A stretch of DNA of 64,000 nucleotides. Origin: Clostridiaceae bacterium AM27-36LB (GTDB lineage Bacteria; Bacillota; Clostridia; Lachnospirales; Lachnospiraceae). The DNA lies in NCBI GenBank assembly GCA_003480725.1, contig QUJQ01000012.1:1-64000 (forward strand), given 5' to 3'. Of the stretch, positions 24,323 through 33,789 are shown one piece after another. The notes below the pieces were generated by a model. That model had not been told where the DNA came from. It searched no databases and was given only the letters and a program-made list of their open reading frames with translations. The stretch's first letter is position 1; every line of letters begins with the position of its first letter. Position numbers and translations under genes: made by a program.

Positions 24323-24348
24323 CTTTTATTAAAACGTTTTAATAAAAG
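24323..24348. promoter_or_regulatory. Perfect 26-bp palindrome, LacI-type operator
   Basis: CTTTTATTAAAAC (24323-24335) is followed directly by its exact reverse complement (24336-24348), with the central CG usual for LacI-family operators. It lies about 40 bases after the expected transcription start of the operon, a roadblock position. Confidence 0.8.
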
Positions 24349-24391
24349 AGGAGATATAAGCGCCTGGAAATAAACATAAGAGGAGGTTACT

Positions 24392-25501
24392 ATGAAAGGC
24401 AAAAATGTAAAAAGAGGGTTGGCAACTTTATTATTAGCATCTATGGCAGCAGGTACTCTGGCTGGATGTGGACAGAAAGCGGATACTGCAGGCAGCACGT
24501 CAGCTGATGCAGATTCCGATGGAAAAACAAAAATTGTTCTTCTGTTGAATGGATATCTGGGAGATCTGGCATGGTATGACTGTTCTGCTGCAGGAATCAA
24601 TGCAATTCAGGAAAAATATGGGGATGAAGTTGAGACAAAAGTTATTGAGATGACAACCGATCAGTCCAAATATGATTCTATCATTGAGGATACGCTGAGT
24701 GAGGACTGGGATGTGGTTGTTGCAGGATCCTGGACTATGATGGAGTATATTGAGGCGGCAGCAGAAGATTATCCAGATAAAGAGTTTTGGTTCTTTGATG
24801 AACCGATTGAGGATTATGACAATATTTACAGTATGAGTTACAGTGCAAATGAGGGATCATTCCTGGCAGGAATGGCAGCAGCAAGTGTATCCAAGACAGG
24901 GGTAATTGGATTCATCGGTGGGGCTGATTCAACTGTAGTAAATGACTCTCTGGTTGGATATCTGGAAGGTGCAGCCTATGTAAATCCGGATATTAAGGCA
25001 GTGGTATCTTATACCGGAAACTGGGATGATTCTGCAAAAGGTAAAGAGCTGGCGCTGGTACAGTACAATGCAGGTGCAGATATTGTATTCCAGCTGGCTT
25101 CCAATGCAGGTGTAGGTGTATTTGAGGCAGCAAAAGAGACTGGCAATCTGGCAATAGGTTCTGATACCGATCAGTCTCTTGTTTTTGAAGAGAGCGATCC
25201 GGAGAAAGCAAAAACAATCCTTACCAGTTCTCTGAAACGTGTAGATGTATCTCTTCTCAATGCATATGAGCTTTATAAAGCAGGCGAAATGCCGTATGGA
25301 ACTTGTGAGTATCTTGGTCTTGATAAGGGTTGCGTTGGTATCGTGACTAATGACAATTATTACGAGCATGTATCTGAGGAACAGGCAGCAGCGATCGATC
25401 AGGCAAAACAGGATATTATTGATGGCAAGATTAAAGTATCCTCTGCATATGGCATGACTTCAGAAGATATGGATGCATTTAAGGCAAAATATATTCAGTA
25501 A
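24392..25501 (+). CDS. BMP-family ABC transporter substrate-binding lipoprotein
   Basis: 369 residues. Lipoprotein signal peptide ending TLAGC (Cys26). PnrA/BmpA/Med-type domain: EGSFLAGMAAASVSKTGVIGFIGG, GKELALVQYNAGADIVFQLASNAGVGVFEAAKE. Characterised relatives bind purine nucleosides. The operon also carries RbsD, ribokinase and a GH3 enzyme, so the ligand is probably a ribose-containing compound. GGAGG precedes the ATG; the ATPase follows after 27 bases. Confidence 0.9.
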   Translation: MKGKNVKRGLATLLLASMAAGTLAGCGQKADTAGSTSADADSDGKTKIVLLLNGYLGDLAWYDCSAAGINAIQEKYGDEVETKVIEMTTDQSKYDSIIEDTLSEDWDVVVAGSWTMMEYIEAAAEDYPDKEFWFFDEPIEDYDNIYSMSYSANEGSFLAGMAAASVSKTGVIGFIGGADSTVVNDSLVGYLEGAAYVNPDIKAVVSYTGNWDDSAKGKELALVQYNAGADIVFQLASNAGVGVFEAAKETGNLAIGSDTDQSLVFEESDPEKAKTILTSSLKRVDVSLLNAYELYKAGEMPYGTCEYLGLDKGCVGIVTNDNYYEHVSEEQAAAIDQAKQDIIDGKIKVSSAYGMTSEDMDAFKAKYIQ

Positions 25502-25528
25502 TCAGAAGAATTATGGAAAGGGCTAAGG

Positions 25529-27079
25529 ATGAGTGAGATTCTAAGAGCGGAACATATTGTCAAAATTTATGGCAATGGTGTAATGGCAAATAAGGATATT
25601 AATTTTTCGGCAGAAAAAGGTGAGATTCATGCGATCTGTGGAGAGAATGGAGCAGGAAAATCTACATTTATGAAGATGCTTTATGGTATCGAACAGCCAA
25701 GTGAAGGGACTATCTATGTAAAAGGCACACCGGTTCAGCTGACCTCGTCCGCTAAAGCTATTGAGTGCAGTATTGGAATGGTGCACCAGCATTTTATGCT
25801 GGTGCCCTCCCTTACAGTGGCGGAAAATGTGGTGTTGGGGGTAGAACCGCATAAAGGAATTAAATTTGATAAAAAAGAGGCGATTCGCCGGACAAATGAA
25901 ATTGCAGAGAAGTACAATCTGCCGATTCCGGCTGAAGCAAAAGTAGAAGATATTTCTGTTGGCATGAAACAGAGAGTAGAAATTATAAAGGCGCTTTTGA
26001 AAGGCGCAGAAATTCTGATCCTGGACGAACCGACGACAGTGCTGACGCCGCAGGAGACAGATGAGTTATTTGAGGAGTTAAAACATCTGCGTGATGAAGG
26101 ACACACAATTATTTTCATTTCGCACAAATTATATGAAGTAAAGAAATTATGTGACCGTGTTTCTATTATGAAAAATGGAAGAATGGTCGCTACAAGAAAT
26201 ATTTCAGAAGTAACGGAAGCGGATATCTCAAGACTTATGGTAGGAAGAGATGTGGTGGAAGTTATTGAAAAAACGAAAGCAAATCCCAAAGAGACAATAC
26301 TGGAAGCAAAAGGTGTGACCTGTAGAAATAATATGGGACGCACTGTGCTGGATCACGTATCTCTGAGAGTAAGAAGCGGAGAAATCCTTGGACTGGCGGG
26401 TGTGGAAGGAAACGGACAGCATGAGATCCTGGAAGCAATTGCAGGAATGTGCCCAGTGGTTGGGGGGTCTATCTGTCTGGAAGGGAAAGAGATTTCACAT
26501 TCATCCATAAGAGCAATCAGAGATCTTGGGGTTTCTCATATTCCGGAAGATCGTATGGTGGAAGGAACTGCAAAAAATCTGAGCATCTCAGATAATATTC
26601 TTGCAGGACAGCAGAGAACGAAAAAGTTCACCGGAAAAATTTTATTGAAAGAAAAAGACATTGCAGATGAAACGGATAATCTGATTAAAGAATACAGGGT
26701 AAAATGCAGCGGACGAAATCAGGAGATTGGAATGCTGTCTGGTGGAAATATTCAGAAAGTAGTCGTTGCCAGGGAGTTTTCACAGGATCCAAAGGTGATT
26801 CTTGTTGATCAGCCGGCTCGCGGAATTGATATTGGAGCGGCTACATTTATCAGAGAACGGCTGGTTCAGCTGAGAGATGAAGGAAAAGCCATTATTCTGA
26901 ACTCGGCGGATCTGAATGAGGTACTAGGATTATCAGACAGTCTGGCTATTTTCTACAATGGTAAGATAGCAGCATATTTTTCAGATACCAGCGTCCTGAC
27001 AGAAGAAGAACTGGGTCTCTATATGCTGGGAGTAAAGAAGATGAGCGCAGATGAGATTGAGAGGCAGATGTATGAGTAA
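25529..27079 (+). CDS. ABC transporter ATPase with two nucleotide-binding domains (RbsA/NupA-like)
   Basis: 516 residues. Domain 1 has Walker A GENGAGKST, signature ISVGMKQRVEI and Walker B ILILDEPT. Domain 2 has a modified P-loop GVEGNGQHEI, signature MLSGGNIQKVVVA and RGIDIGAA. This two-domain layout is that of the CUT2/nucleoside class. Its stop overlaps the permease start by eight bases. Confidence 0.92.
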   Translation: MSEILRAEHIVKIYGNGVMANKDINFSAEKGEIHAICGENGAGKSTFMKMLYGIEQPSEGTIYVKGTPVQLTSSAKAIECSIGMVHQHFMLVPSLTVAENVVLGVEPHKGIKFDKKEAIRRTNEIAEKYNLPIPAEAKVEDISVGMKQRVEIIKALLKGAEILILDEPTTVLTPQETDELFEELKHLRDEGHTIIFISHKLYEVKKLCDRVSIMKNGRMVATRNISEVTEADISRLMVGRDVVEVIEKTKANPKETILEAKGVTCRNNMGRTVLDHVSLRVRSGEILGLAGVEGNGQHEILEAIAGMCPVVGGSICLEGKEISHSSIRAIRDLGVSHIPEDRMVEGTAKNLSISDNILAGQQRTKKFTGKILLKEKDIADETDNLIKEYRVKCSGRNQEIGMLSGGNIQKVVVAREFSQDPKVILVDQPARGIDIGAATFIRERLVQLRDEGKAIILNSADLNEVLGLSDSLAIFYNGKIAAYFSDTSVLTEEELGLYMLGVKKMSADEIERQMYE

Positions 27080-28178
27080 AAAAATGACACAGGAAAAATT
27101 AAATCGGGAATTTACAGTTCTGAGAACCGGGCTTGCCATTGGAATCGGCGTATTGCTTTCTGTCATTATTATTCTGCTGGTAAGTGATGAACCATTATTA
27201 TCTATTCAGTATCTGGTCTTTGGACCACTGATGAGTTTAAACAATTTCTGCAGTCTTCTGACCATGTGGATTCCAATCGTTATTACTGGTCTGGCAGTTT
27301 GTATTATGTTCAGCGCAAACCAGTTTAATTTGTTTGGCGAAGGTGCATTTTTCTTTGGTGGTGTGATTGCAACGGCGGTAGCCTTGTCAACAAATTTACC
27401 AGCAGGGATTCATCCGGTCGTGTGTGTACTTGTAGCCGCAGTTGTCTGCGCAGGGATCGGTGTAATTCCGGCACTGATGAGATATAAGCTGGATGCATCC
27501 GAAATGGTTGGTTCCATGCTTTTGAATTATGCCTGCATGAATTTTGGACTGTTTATTATTACTTACTATTTCAGAGATCCATCCGCAGGAAGTGTGGCGT
27601 CTTTGAAACTGCCAAAGACAGCAAGAATTGCTTCTTTAATTCCTGGAAGTGATGTACATATGGGATTTATTGTGGCAGTGATTCTGGTGATCCTTACATA
27701 TATTTTTATGTATAAGACAAGATGGGGATATGAGATCCGGCTGGTTGGACAAAACAGCAGGTTTGCAAAGTATGCAGGAGTCAGTATTGGATTTGTACTT
27801 GTTTCTTCACAGATGATTGGAAGTGCTCTCTGCGGAGCAGCAGGGGCGATGGAAGTTCTGGGTGTGTACAGAAGATTTTCCTGGACCGGACTTACCAATC
27901 ATGGTTGGGATGGCGTAACGCTTGGAATTCTTGCAGGAAGAAATCCAAAATACATCCCATTGGCAGCCTTATTCTTGGCATATCTTAGAAAAGGCGCGGA
28001 TCTGATGTCGATGAAGACCGGAATGCAGACAGATTTTGTATCCATTATTCAGGCAGTCATTCTGGTATTTATTCTGGCAGAAAGTTTTCTTGCAAAATAT
28101 AAGCAGAAACGTACCTGTCAGCTGAGTAAACAGCTTGAAGAAGAACATGAGGAAAAAGGAGGCGCTTATTGTGGATAA
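27072..28178 (+). CDS. ABC transporter permease, BMP/nucleoside class, subunit 1
   Basis: 368 residues, about nine membrane helices. Features of the branched-chain/ribose-type permease fold: IRLVGQNSRFAKYAGVSIG, the EAA-like coupling region, and ALCGAAGAMEVLGVYRRF. ATG at 27072 follows GAGG and overlaps the ATPase gene. The end overlaps the second permease start by eight bases. Confidence 0.9.
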   Translation: MSKKMTQEKLNREFTVLRTGLAIGIGVLLSVIIILLVSDEPLLSIQYLVFGPLMSLNNFCSLLTMWIPIVITGLAVCIMFSANQFNLFGEGAFFFGGVIATAVALSTNLPAGIHPVVCVLVAAVVCAGIGVIPALMRYKLDASEMVGSMLLNYACMNFGLFIITYYFRDPSAGSVASLKLPKTARIASLIPGSDVHMGFIVAVILVILTYIFMYKTRWGYEIRLVGQNSRFAKYAGVSIGFVLVSSQMIGSALCGAAGAMEVLGVYRRFSWTGLTNHGWDGVTLGILAGRNPKYIPLAALFLAYLRKGADLMSMKTGMQTDFVSIIQAVILVFILAESFLAKYKQKRTCQLSKQLEEEHEEKGGAYCG

Positions 28179-29103
28179 TATTTTGGGATTGATTTTCAGC
28201 GAATCTTTTTTGTTCTCAGTTTTCCGACTGACAACACCAATACTTCTGGCTACTTTGAGTTCCGTTATCTCTGAGCGTGCTGGAGTTGGAAATATTACGA
28301 TGGAAGGAACCATGCTGATTTCCGCCTTTGTAGGAGTAGTTGTATCTACCTGGACAGGCAGTGCCTGGATCGGATTTTTAGTGGCGGTATTGATTGGTGG
28401 TGCGACAGGATATCTGCTTTCATATATTATTTTCAAGATGAAGGTAAATGATATTCTTGCAGGCCTGTCAATTAATCTGCTGGGAAGCGGTGGAACGGTA
28501 TTTCTTTTGTATGCATTGACAGGTGTCAGAGGAATCTCCTCCAGTCTGAGCAGTAAGGTGATGCCATCGGTGGATATTCCGATTATTAAAGATATTCCGG
28601 TTCTTGGAGCAGTGGTATCCGGTCAGAATATTGTTACTTATATGTCATTTATTTCTGCATTTGTTATCTGGTTCTTATTATTCAGAACCAGTTTAGGATT
28701 AAGGATTCGTGCAGTAGGGGAAAATCCGGACGCGGCAAAATCCGTTGGAATCAGTGTCTTTAAGACAAAGAGTATCGCATTGGTTATCGCAGGCGTGTTG
28801 TCCGGAATGGGTGGAGCATATATGTCCATGGGTTATGTATCCTGGTTTGTAAAAAATATTACAGCTGGTCGCGGATGGATTGGAATAGCAGCTGCAGCTA
28901 TGAGTGGTCAGCATCCGATTCTTGGTATGCTGTCTGCACTATTGTTTGGTGTGGCTGATTCTGTGGCAAATACGCTGCAAACGATCAATCTGCCATCACA
29001 GCTCATACTTATGATACCGTACGTTGTAACGATCATAGCAATGTGTCTGTATGCATGGTATGCAATGAAGAAAAAACAGAGTGAGAAGACGACAAAGGCT
29101 TAA
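28171..29103 (+). CDS. ABC transporter permease, BMP/nucleoside class, subunit 2
   Basis: 310 residues, about eight helices; LRIRAVGENPDAAKSVGISVFKTKSIALV is the usual coupling region. A GTG start at 28171 is preferred because AGGAGG stands eight bases upstream and the protein then begins at the conserved first helix; an ATG at 28135 inside the previous gene has no such site. With the first permease it forms the channel heterodimer. Confidence 0.88.
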   Translation: MDNILGLIFSESFLFSVFRLTTPILLATLSSVISERAGVGNITMEGTMLISAFVGVVVSTWTGSAWIGFLVAVLIGGATGYLLSYIIFKMKVNDILAGLSINLLGSGGTVFLLYALTGVRGISSSLSSKVMPSVDIPIIKDIPVLGAVVSGQNIVTYMSFISAFVIWFLLFRTSLGLRIRAVGENPDAAKSVGISVFKTKSIALVIAGVLSGMGGAYMSMGYVSWFVKNITAGRGWIGIAAAAMSGQHPILGMLSALLFGVADSVANTLQTINLPSQLILMIPYVVTIIAMCLYAWYAMKKKQSEKTTKA

Positions 29104-29116
29104 GCGTGGGGGAAGC

Positions 29117-31819
29117 ATGAGACAGTATAATAATAAAAGGGTTTTAGACATGATCAGCCAGATGACAGATGAAGAAAAACTGTTATGCGTGCATGGACAG
29201 CTTTGGGATCCATATCGGGCAAATCAGGCTGGGTTTGTCAGAGGAAATGAAAGACTTGGAATACCGGATGTATTTATTGCGGATGGAGAGTCTGGAGTTA
29301 ATATCAGCTGGGAAACTACAGCATTTCCATCAAAAGTAAGTTTGGCATCTACGTTTGACAGAGAATGTGCGTATGAATATGGACTGGCACTGGGAAATGA
29401 GGCAAAAGCGGGTGGTATTCACCTGCTGTTGACACCGAGAGTTAATATTGTCAGAGACCCAGTATCATTAAAGGGAACCAGCAACGGCGGAAATTATCAG
29501 ACCTATGGAGAAGATCCGGTGCTTAACGGAGAAATGGGGGCTCAGGAAGCGAATGGAATTCAGAAAGATAATCATGCACTGGCGAATCTGAAACAGATGG
29601 TAGCCTCCAGTACAGGAGCAGCGCAGGGTGCGGGAAACTGTATTGTGGATGAGCAGACACTTCATGAACTGTATATGCGTCCGTATGAATTGGTAATGAA
29701 AGCAGGAGTTGCCAGTGCTATGACAAACTATAATCAGGTCAACGGAACATGGACATATGATTATGGACACATGATGGATGAGTGTGCAAGGGATAAATGG
29801 GGATTCAAAGGATTCATTTTTGATGACTGGTACTGCCTTTATGATCCCAATGCGATCCGTCATGGTGCTACGCTGGAAATGCCAGGAGATGACTATTATA
29901 ACGAGGGTAGTGAGTTATCCTGTTATGGTAAAAAACTTCTGGATGCGATCCATGATCCGGAACAGCCTGTGACCATGGATGATCTGGATCATGCAGTCTA
30001 CTATTATTTAGATACACTGGATCGCTTTGGAATGTTGGATGAAAAGCAGAGAATACCAGGACCGATCGGGCAAGACGTAAAAATGAAAAGTGCAGAGACT
30101 GCACGGAGAATTGCCGGAAAAGGTGCGGTTCTGCTAAAGAATGACGATGACATTCTTCCTATGCAATTTGAAGGAAAGAAAATTGCAGTGATTGGACCGG
30201 GTGGGCATAAACAGGTGATGCCTACATTTAAGGAATCTCCATATGGATTCGAAGACCGTAAGAACAGTGTTTATCATATTCTTCATCAGAAATATGGAGA
30301 TGCCGTCAGATTTTCCATAGGAGATGATCTGGATGGAGTTGTGATACCGTCAGAAAATCTGAAGCCTTCAGAAAACAGTGCAGAACATGGGCTGAACAGA
30401 TATATTGCCCGTTTTACATATGAGACACTCAGTAATGGTGATCTGGATGTGATTCCGCAGGCAGAAATATCTGTATTGGATAAAGAGATCGACTTTAAGG
30501 GAGAAACGGCTCTGCCACCGTTGAAACGCGACCAAAGAAGAGGATTTTTTAAGGAAACACCAAAAGAATATTATATGTGGCATGGATACCTCTGTCCGGA
30601 AGAAACAGGAATGCACAGGATCAGTCTTCAGAGCCATTTTCCGGGAATTGAGGCATTTGAGAGAAATCATGTGGAAAATGGAGATCTCTCTGTGGCAACT
30701 TCAGGAAATCTGTATATCCGGGAATGCAAAGATGCAGAAGCACTTACCAGAGTAGGTATGGGCGTCCGTATTTCCGCAAATGGTGTGGTGAATCCGTTTT
30801 CTGAAGTTGTAACCTGCAAAGATGGATGGAATAATGCGGGTGGAACAATCTGGCTGGAAGCAGGAAAAGAATATGAGATTTATTTCAATCATACGTGTAT
30901 TTATCTGGATCCGCTGGAAGTTCGGTTGGCATGGACAACTCCTTCTATGATGGAAAAGGCTATGAAGGAGGCAGAGAGGGAAGCAGAAGAGGCAGACATA
31001 GTTCTTTGTTTTGCATGGCATCAGAGTGTGAATGACAGACTGGAACTGGAAGAAAATCAGAATGAACTGATCGAACGAGTTGCAAAGAAAAATAAAAATA
31101 TAGTTGTGATCCTTAATAATGGTGACGCGGTTGCAATGCCGTGGAGAGATCAGGTAAAAGGTATTCTGGAAATGTGGTTTTCCGGACAGGAAGGTGCACT
31201 GGCTACAGTGGATGTGCTGACGGGAGACGTGAATCCAGCAGGAAGACTGCCGGTTACATTCCCAGAAAAACTGACGGATCTGGCGGCCAGAGATTTGAAC
31301 CATCCGGAACGCTATGCGCCATCTGGCAGAATCAGTGAAAAAGATGCAAAACATCCAAATACAGCACATTTTACAGAAGGGTTGCTGAACGGCTATCGCT
31401 GGTTTGATGAAAATAAGAATTCACCTATGTATCCTTTTGGCTTTGGATTAAGCTATACAAAATTTGAGTACAATGATATCAGATGTGAGAAAGCAGGAGA
31501 CGATATCAAAGTATCCTGTCAGATTACCAATACTGGAGATTGTGATGGAGAAGAAGTTGCACAGTGTTATCTTGGAAGACCGGATCTGCTGCCGGATGGA
31601 GTACAGTGTGCACCTAAGGTTCTGGTTGATTTCCAGAGAGTGTCTGTGAAAAAAGGTGAAACAAAGACCGTGGAGTTTCTGGTAAAAGATTTATATCTTC
31701 AGTACTATGATATAAAACAGAAAGATTATAGGAAACTGACAGGAAAGAGAGAACTGATGATAGGTGCATCTTCCAGAGATATCAGATTAAAACAAATGCT
31801 GGAGATAAAGGAGTCATAA
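29117..31819 (+). CDS. Intracellular GH3 glycoside hydrolase with PA14 insertion
   Basis: 900 residues. GH3 catalytic domain with the nucleophile probably Asp237 in GFKGFIFDDW; the second domain from about 340 is interrupted by a PA14-like beta region (about 480-620, MWHGYLCPEETGMHRISLQ), then KNIVVILNNGDAVAMPW and a C-terminal fibronectin-III-like domain. No signal peptide, so it acts on imported glycosides. The usual Lys-His substrate motif reads Lys159-Gln160 (NLKQMVASS). The start at 29117 has GGGGGAA upstream. Sugar specificity is unknown; the neighbours suggest a ribose-bearing glycoside. Confidence 0.88.
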   Translation: MRQYNNKRVLDMISQMTDEEKLLCVHGQLWDPYRANQAGFVRGNERLGIPDVFIADGESGVNISWETTAFPSKVSLASTFDRECAYEYGLALGNEAKAGGIHLLLTPRVNIVRDPVSLKGTSNGGNYQTYGEDPVLNGEMGAQEANGIQKDNHALANLKQMVASSTGAAQGAGNCIVDEQTLHELYMRPYELVMKAGVASAMTNYNQVNGTWTYDYGHMMDECARDKWGFKGFIFDDWYCLYDPNAIRHGATLEMPGDDYYNEGSELSCYGKKLLDAIHDPEQPVTMDDLDHAVYYYLDTLDRFGMLDEKQRIPGPIGQDVKMKSAETARRIAGKGAVLLKNDDDILPMQFEGKKIAVIGPGGHKQVMPTFKESPYGFEDRKNSVYHILHQKYGDAVRFSIGDDLDGVVIPSENLKPSENSAEHGLNRYIARFTYETLSNGDLDVIPQAEISVLDKEIDFKGETALPPLKRDQRRGFFKETPKEYYMWHGYLCPEETGMHRISLQSHFPGIEAFERNHVENGDLSVATSGNLYIRECKDAEALTRVGMGVRISANGVVNPFSEVVTCKDGWNNAGGTIWLEAGKEYEIYFNHTCIYLDPLEVRLAWTTPSMMEKAMKEAEREAEEADIVLCFAWHQSVNDRLELEENQNELIERVAKKNKNIVVILNNGDAVAMPWRDQVKGILEMWFSGQEGALATVDVLTGDVNPAGRLPVTFPEKLTDLAARDLNHPERYAPSGRISEKDAKHPNTAHFTEGLLNGYRWFDENKNSPMYPFGFGLSYTKFEYNDIRCEKAGDDIKVSCQITNTGDCDGEEVAQCYLGRPDLLPDGVQCAPKVLVDFQRVSVKKGETKTVEFLVKDLYLQYYDIKQKDYRKLTGKRELMIGASSRDIRLKQMLEIKES

Positions 31820-31823
31820 ACGT

Positions 31824-32219
31824 ATGAAGAAAAGAGGAATTCTTAATGCAGAGCTTATGCGGTGCATCGCAGCACTGGGGCATAAAGATCTGTTTATGAT
31901 TGGAGATGCTGGAATGCCGATACCAGAAGGAGTAGAAGTGATCGATCTGGCTGTGTGCGGCGGAGTTCCGAGATTTGAACAGGTGCTGGATGCTGTTCTT
32001 GCCGAGACGGAAGTTGAGTATTATTATCTTGCTGATGAGATTCAGGAAAAGAATAAAAAACTGTATCAGCATATTGTAGATGTCCTTCCCGGAGTAGAGT
32101 ATGAGATGATGCCGCATACGGATCTGAAAGCAGAATCGGCGAAGTGCAGATTTGCAGTCAGAACCGGCGAGTTTTCTCCGTTTGCCAATGTGATTCTTCG
32201 GGCAGGGGTTGTATTCTAA
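31824..32219 (+). CDS. rbsD: D-ribose pyranase
   Basis: 131 residues, full RbsD length. MKKRGILNAELMRCIAALGHKD and MIGDAGMPIPEG contain the catalytic histidine and aspartate; the end RTGEFSPFANVILRAGVVF is the family signature. It interconverts ribopyranose and ribofuranose so that ribokinase can act. It starts four bases after the GH3 stop. Confidence 0.93.
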   Translation: MKKRGILNAELMRCIAALGHKDLFMIGDAGMPIPEGVEVIDLAVCGGVPRFEQVLDAVLAETEVEYYYLADEIQEKNKKLYQHIVDVLPGVEYEMMPHTDLKAESAKCRFAVRTGEFSPFANVILRAGVVF

Positions 32220-32240
32220 AGACAGAATGGAGAAACGTAT

Positions 32241-33134
32241 ATGAGAGTATTAAATTTCGGTTCCCTGAATATTGATTACGTGTATAGTGTGGATCATTTT
32301 GTCCAGAAAGGGGAGACTCTTGCATCAAATGCATTAAATATTTATACAGGTGGAAAAGGACTGAATCAATCAGTTGCGCTTGGAAGAGCAGGTGTAAAAA
32401 CCTATCATGCCGGTGCGATAGGTGAGGATGGACAATTCTTATTGGACTTTTTAAAAAAATCTGGTGTAGATACGACTTATGTGTCAAAAACAGATGAAAC
32501 AAGAACTGGAAATGCCATTATACAGACGGATAAAACCGGTGATAATTGTATTCTTCTTTTTGGAGGTGCAAATCAGGCAATTTCAAAACATCAGGTTGAT
32601 GCAACCCTTTCCTGCTTTGATGAAGGCGATTTTATAGTGCTTCAGAATGAAATCAATGAGATGCCCTATATCATTCAAAAAGCACATGAAAAGGGTATGA
32701 TTATTGTACTGAATCCGGCTCCGATGAATAAGAAGGTGTCGGAAATGCCATTGCAGCTTGTGGACTATCTGGTGGTAAATGAAATTGAAGCAGCACAGCT
32801 TTTGGAAAGAACGTTTTCTGAGGAAGAAGATGTAGTAATAGCAGATGCATTGGTAGAAAAATTTCCAAATACAAAGATTATTCTGACTCTGGGTGAAAAA
32901 GGTTCTATCTATATAGAGGGCAAGAAACGAATCATTCAGGAGATTTATAAAACAAAGGTAGTTGATACAACTGCTGCGGGTGACTGTTTTATCGGATATT
33001 TTGTTGCAGCAATCATGCAGAAAAAGTCTGTTGAAGAAGCTATGAATCTTGCAGCAAAAGCTTCTGCGATAGCAGTATCTAAAGCGGGTGCAGCACCATC
33101 CATTCCGATGATGGAGGAAGTTTTGAATCATTAG
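32241..33134 (+). CDS. rbsK: Ribokinase
   Basis: 297 residues, PfkB family. GGKGLNQSVALGRAG is the first PfkB signature and DTTAAGDCFIGYFVAA the second, with the catalytic aspartate in AAGD. LTLGEKGSIY binds the adenine. It makes ribose 5-phosphate for the pentose phosphate pathway. Last gene of the operon, followed by a terminator. Confidence 0.92.
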   Translation: MRVLNFGSLNIDYVYSVDHFVQKGETLASNALNIYTGGKGLNQSVALGRAGVKTYHAGAIGEDGQFLLDFLKKSGVDTTYVSKTDETRTGNAIIQTDKTGDNCILLFGGANQAISKHQVDATLSCFDEGDFIVLQNEINEMPYIIQKAHEKGMIIVLNPAPMNKKVSEMPLQLVDYLVVNEIEAAQLLERTFSEEEDVVIADALVEKFPNTKIILTLGEKGSIYIEGKKRIIQEIYKTKVVDTTAAGDCFIGYFVAAIMQKKSVEEAMNLAAKASAIAVSKAGAAPSIPMMEEVLNH

Positions 33135-33142
33135 TAACATAA

Positions 33143-33186
33143 AAATGCTCAACTACCTACTTAAGTAAGTAGTTGAGCATTTCTTA
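33143..33186. terminator. Bidirectional terminator after rbsK
   Basis: A near-perfect stem: 33143-33156 pairs with 33169-33182 (14 bp), one mismatch, then the inner palindrome TACTTAAGTA. The plus strand continues TTTCTT and the minus strand TTTTTATG, so it can stop rbsK and the convergent VOC gene. Confidence 0.82.
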
Positions 33187-33274
33187 TTGTTGAACTGTCT
33201 TTCCAACTTATTTATATCACATTACTTAAATAAGTTCCCCAGGGAGCCTGGAAAGTGATGATAAAACCTCAACA

Positions 33275-33670
33275 TTATACATACTGATTAAATTCTACAG
33301 TCTCTTTATTCGGTCCTTCAATCTTAAAGAATTTTACACCGTTTTCAAAGAAAGGAAGAAAATGAATAAAATCGTTGGTATTGTTCATGCCGGCCTCGTT
33401 GATGAAGCGGAAAGCATCGTCAATATCTTTTACATTGATGGAAAAATGATCAATGGCGCCAAGTACCATCTTCGGGTCTTTGACTTCATAAGTCTCAAGA
33501 ACGAGATCATGAAGCTGGAAGAAGATAACCCGTCCGTCGTCTTCCTCTTTGTTACGGGTCTCATAGAGTCGTTCAAATCCAAGTGATTCATAGAAACGAA
33601 TGGTTGCATCCATATCTTTGGTAGGGATGCCAATATGCTGGAAGCCAGTTGCATTTTCTTTGATGTGCAT
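33275..33670 (-). CDS. VOC/glyoxalase-fold protein
   Basis: 131 residues with paired beta-alpha-beta-beta-beta units: FQHIGIPTKDMDATIRFYESLGF and IDHFSINVKDIDDAFRFINE. His and Glu residues at the typical metal positions (HIG, LETYEV, DHF, TVEF). Members include lactoylglutathione lyases and dioxygenases; the substrate is not evident. The start at 33670 has GGAGG upstream; in-frame ATGs further out lack this. Confidence 0.8.
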   Translation of the reverse strand: MHIKENATGFQHIGIPTKDMDATIRFYESLGFERLYETRNKEEDDGRVIFFQLHDLVLETYEVKDPKMVLGAIDHFSINVKDIDDAFRFINEAGMNNTNDFIHFLPFFENGVKFFKIEGPNKETVEFNQYV

Positions 33671-33789
33671 AAAAATATCCTCCGCTATAAAAGTCATATA
33701 ATTGCCTGTCATATTATTATTTGTTATTATAGTGAATGATAAGCAGACATGCAAGCAGAGTAAAAAAGTATAGAGGACAAGGAGCAGCC

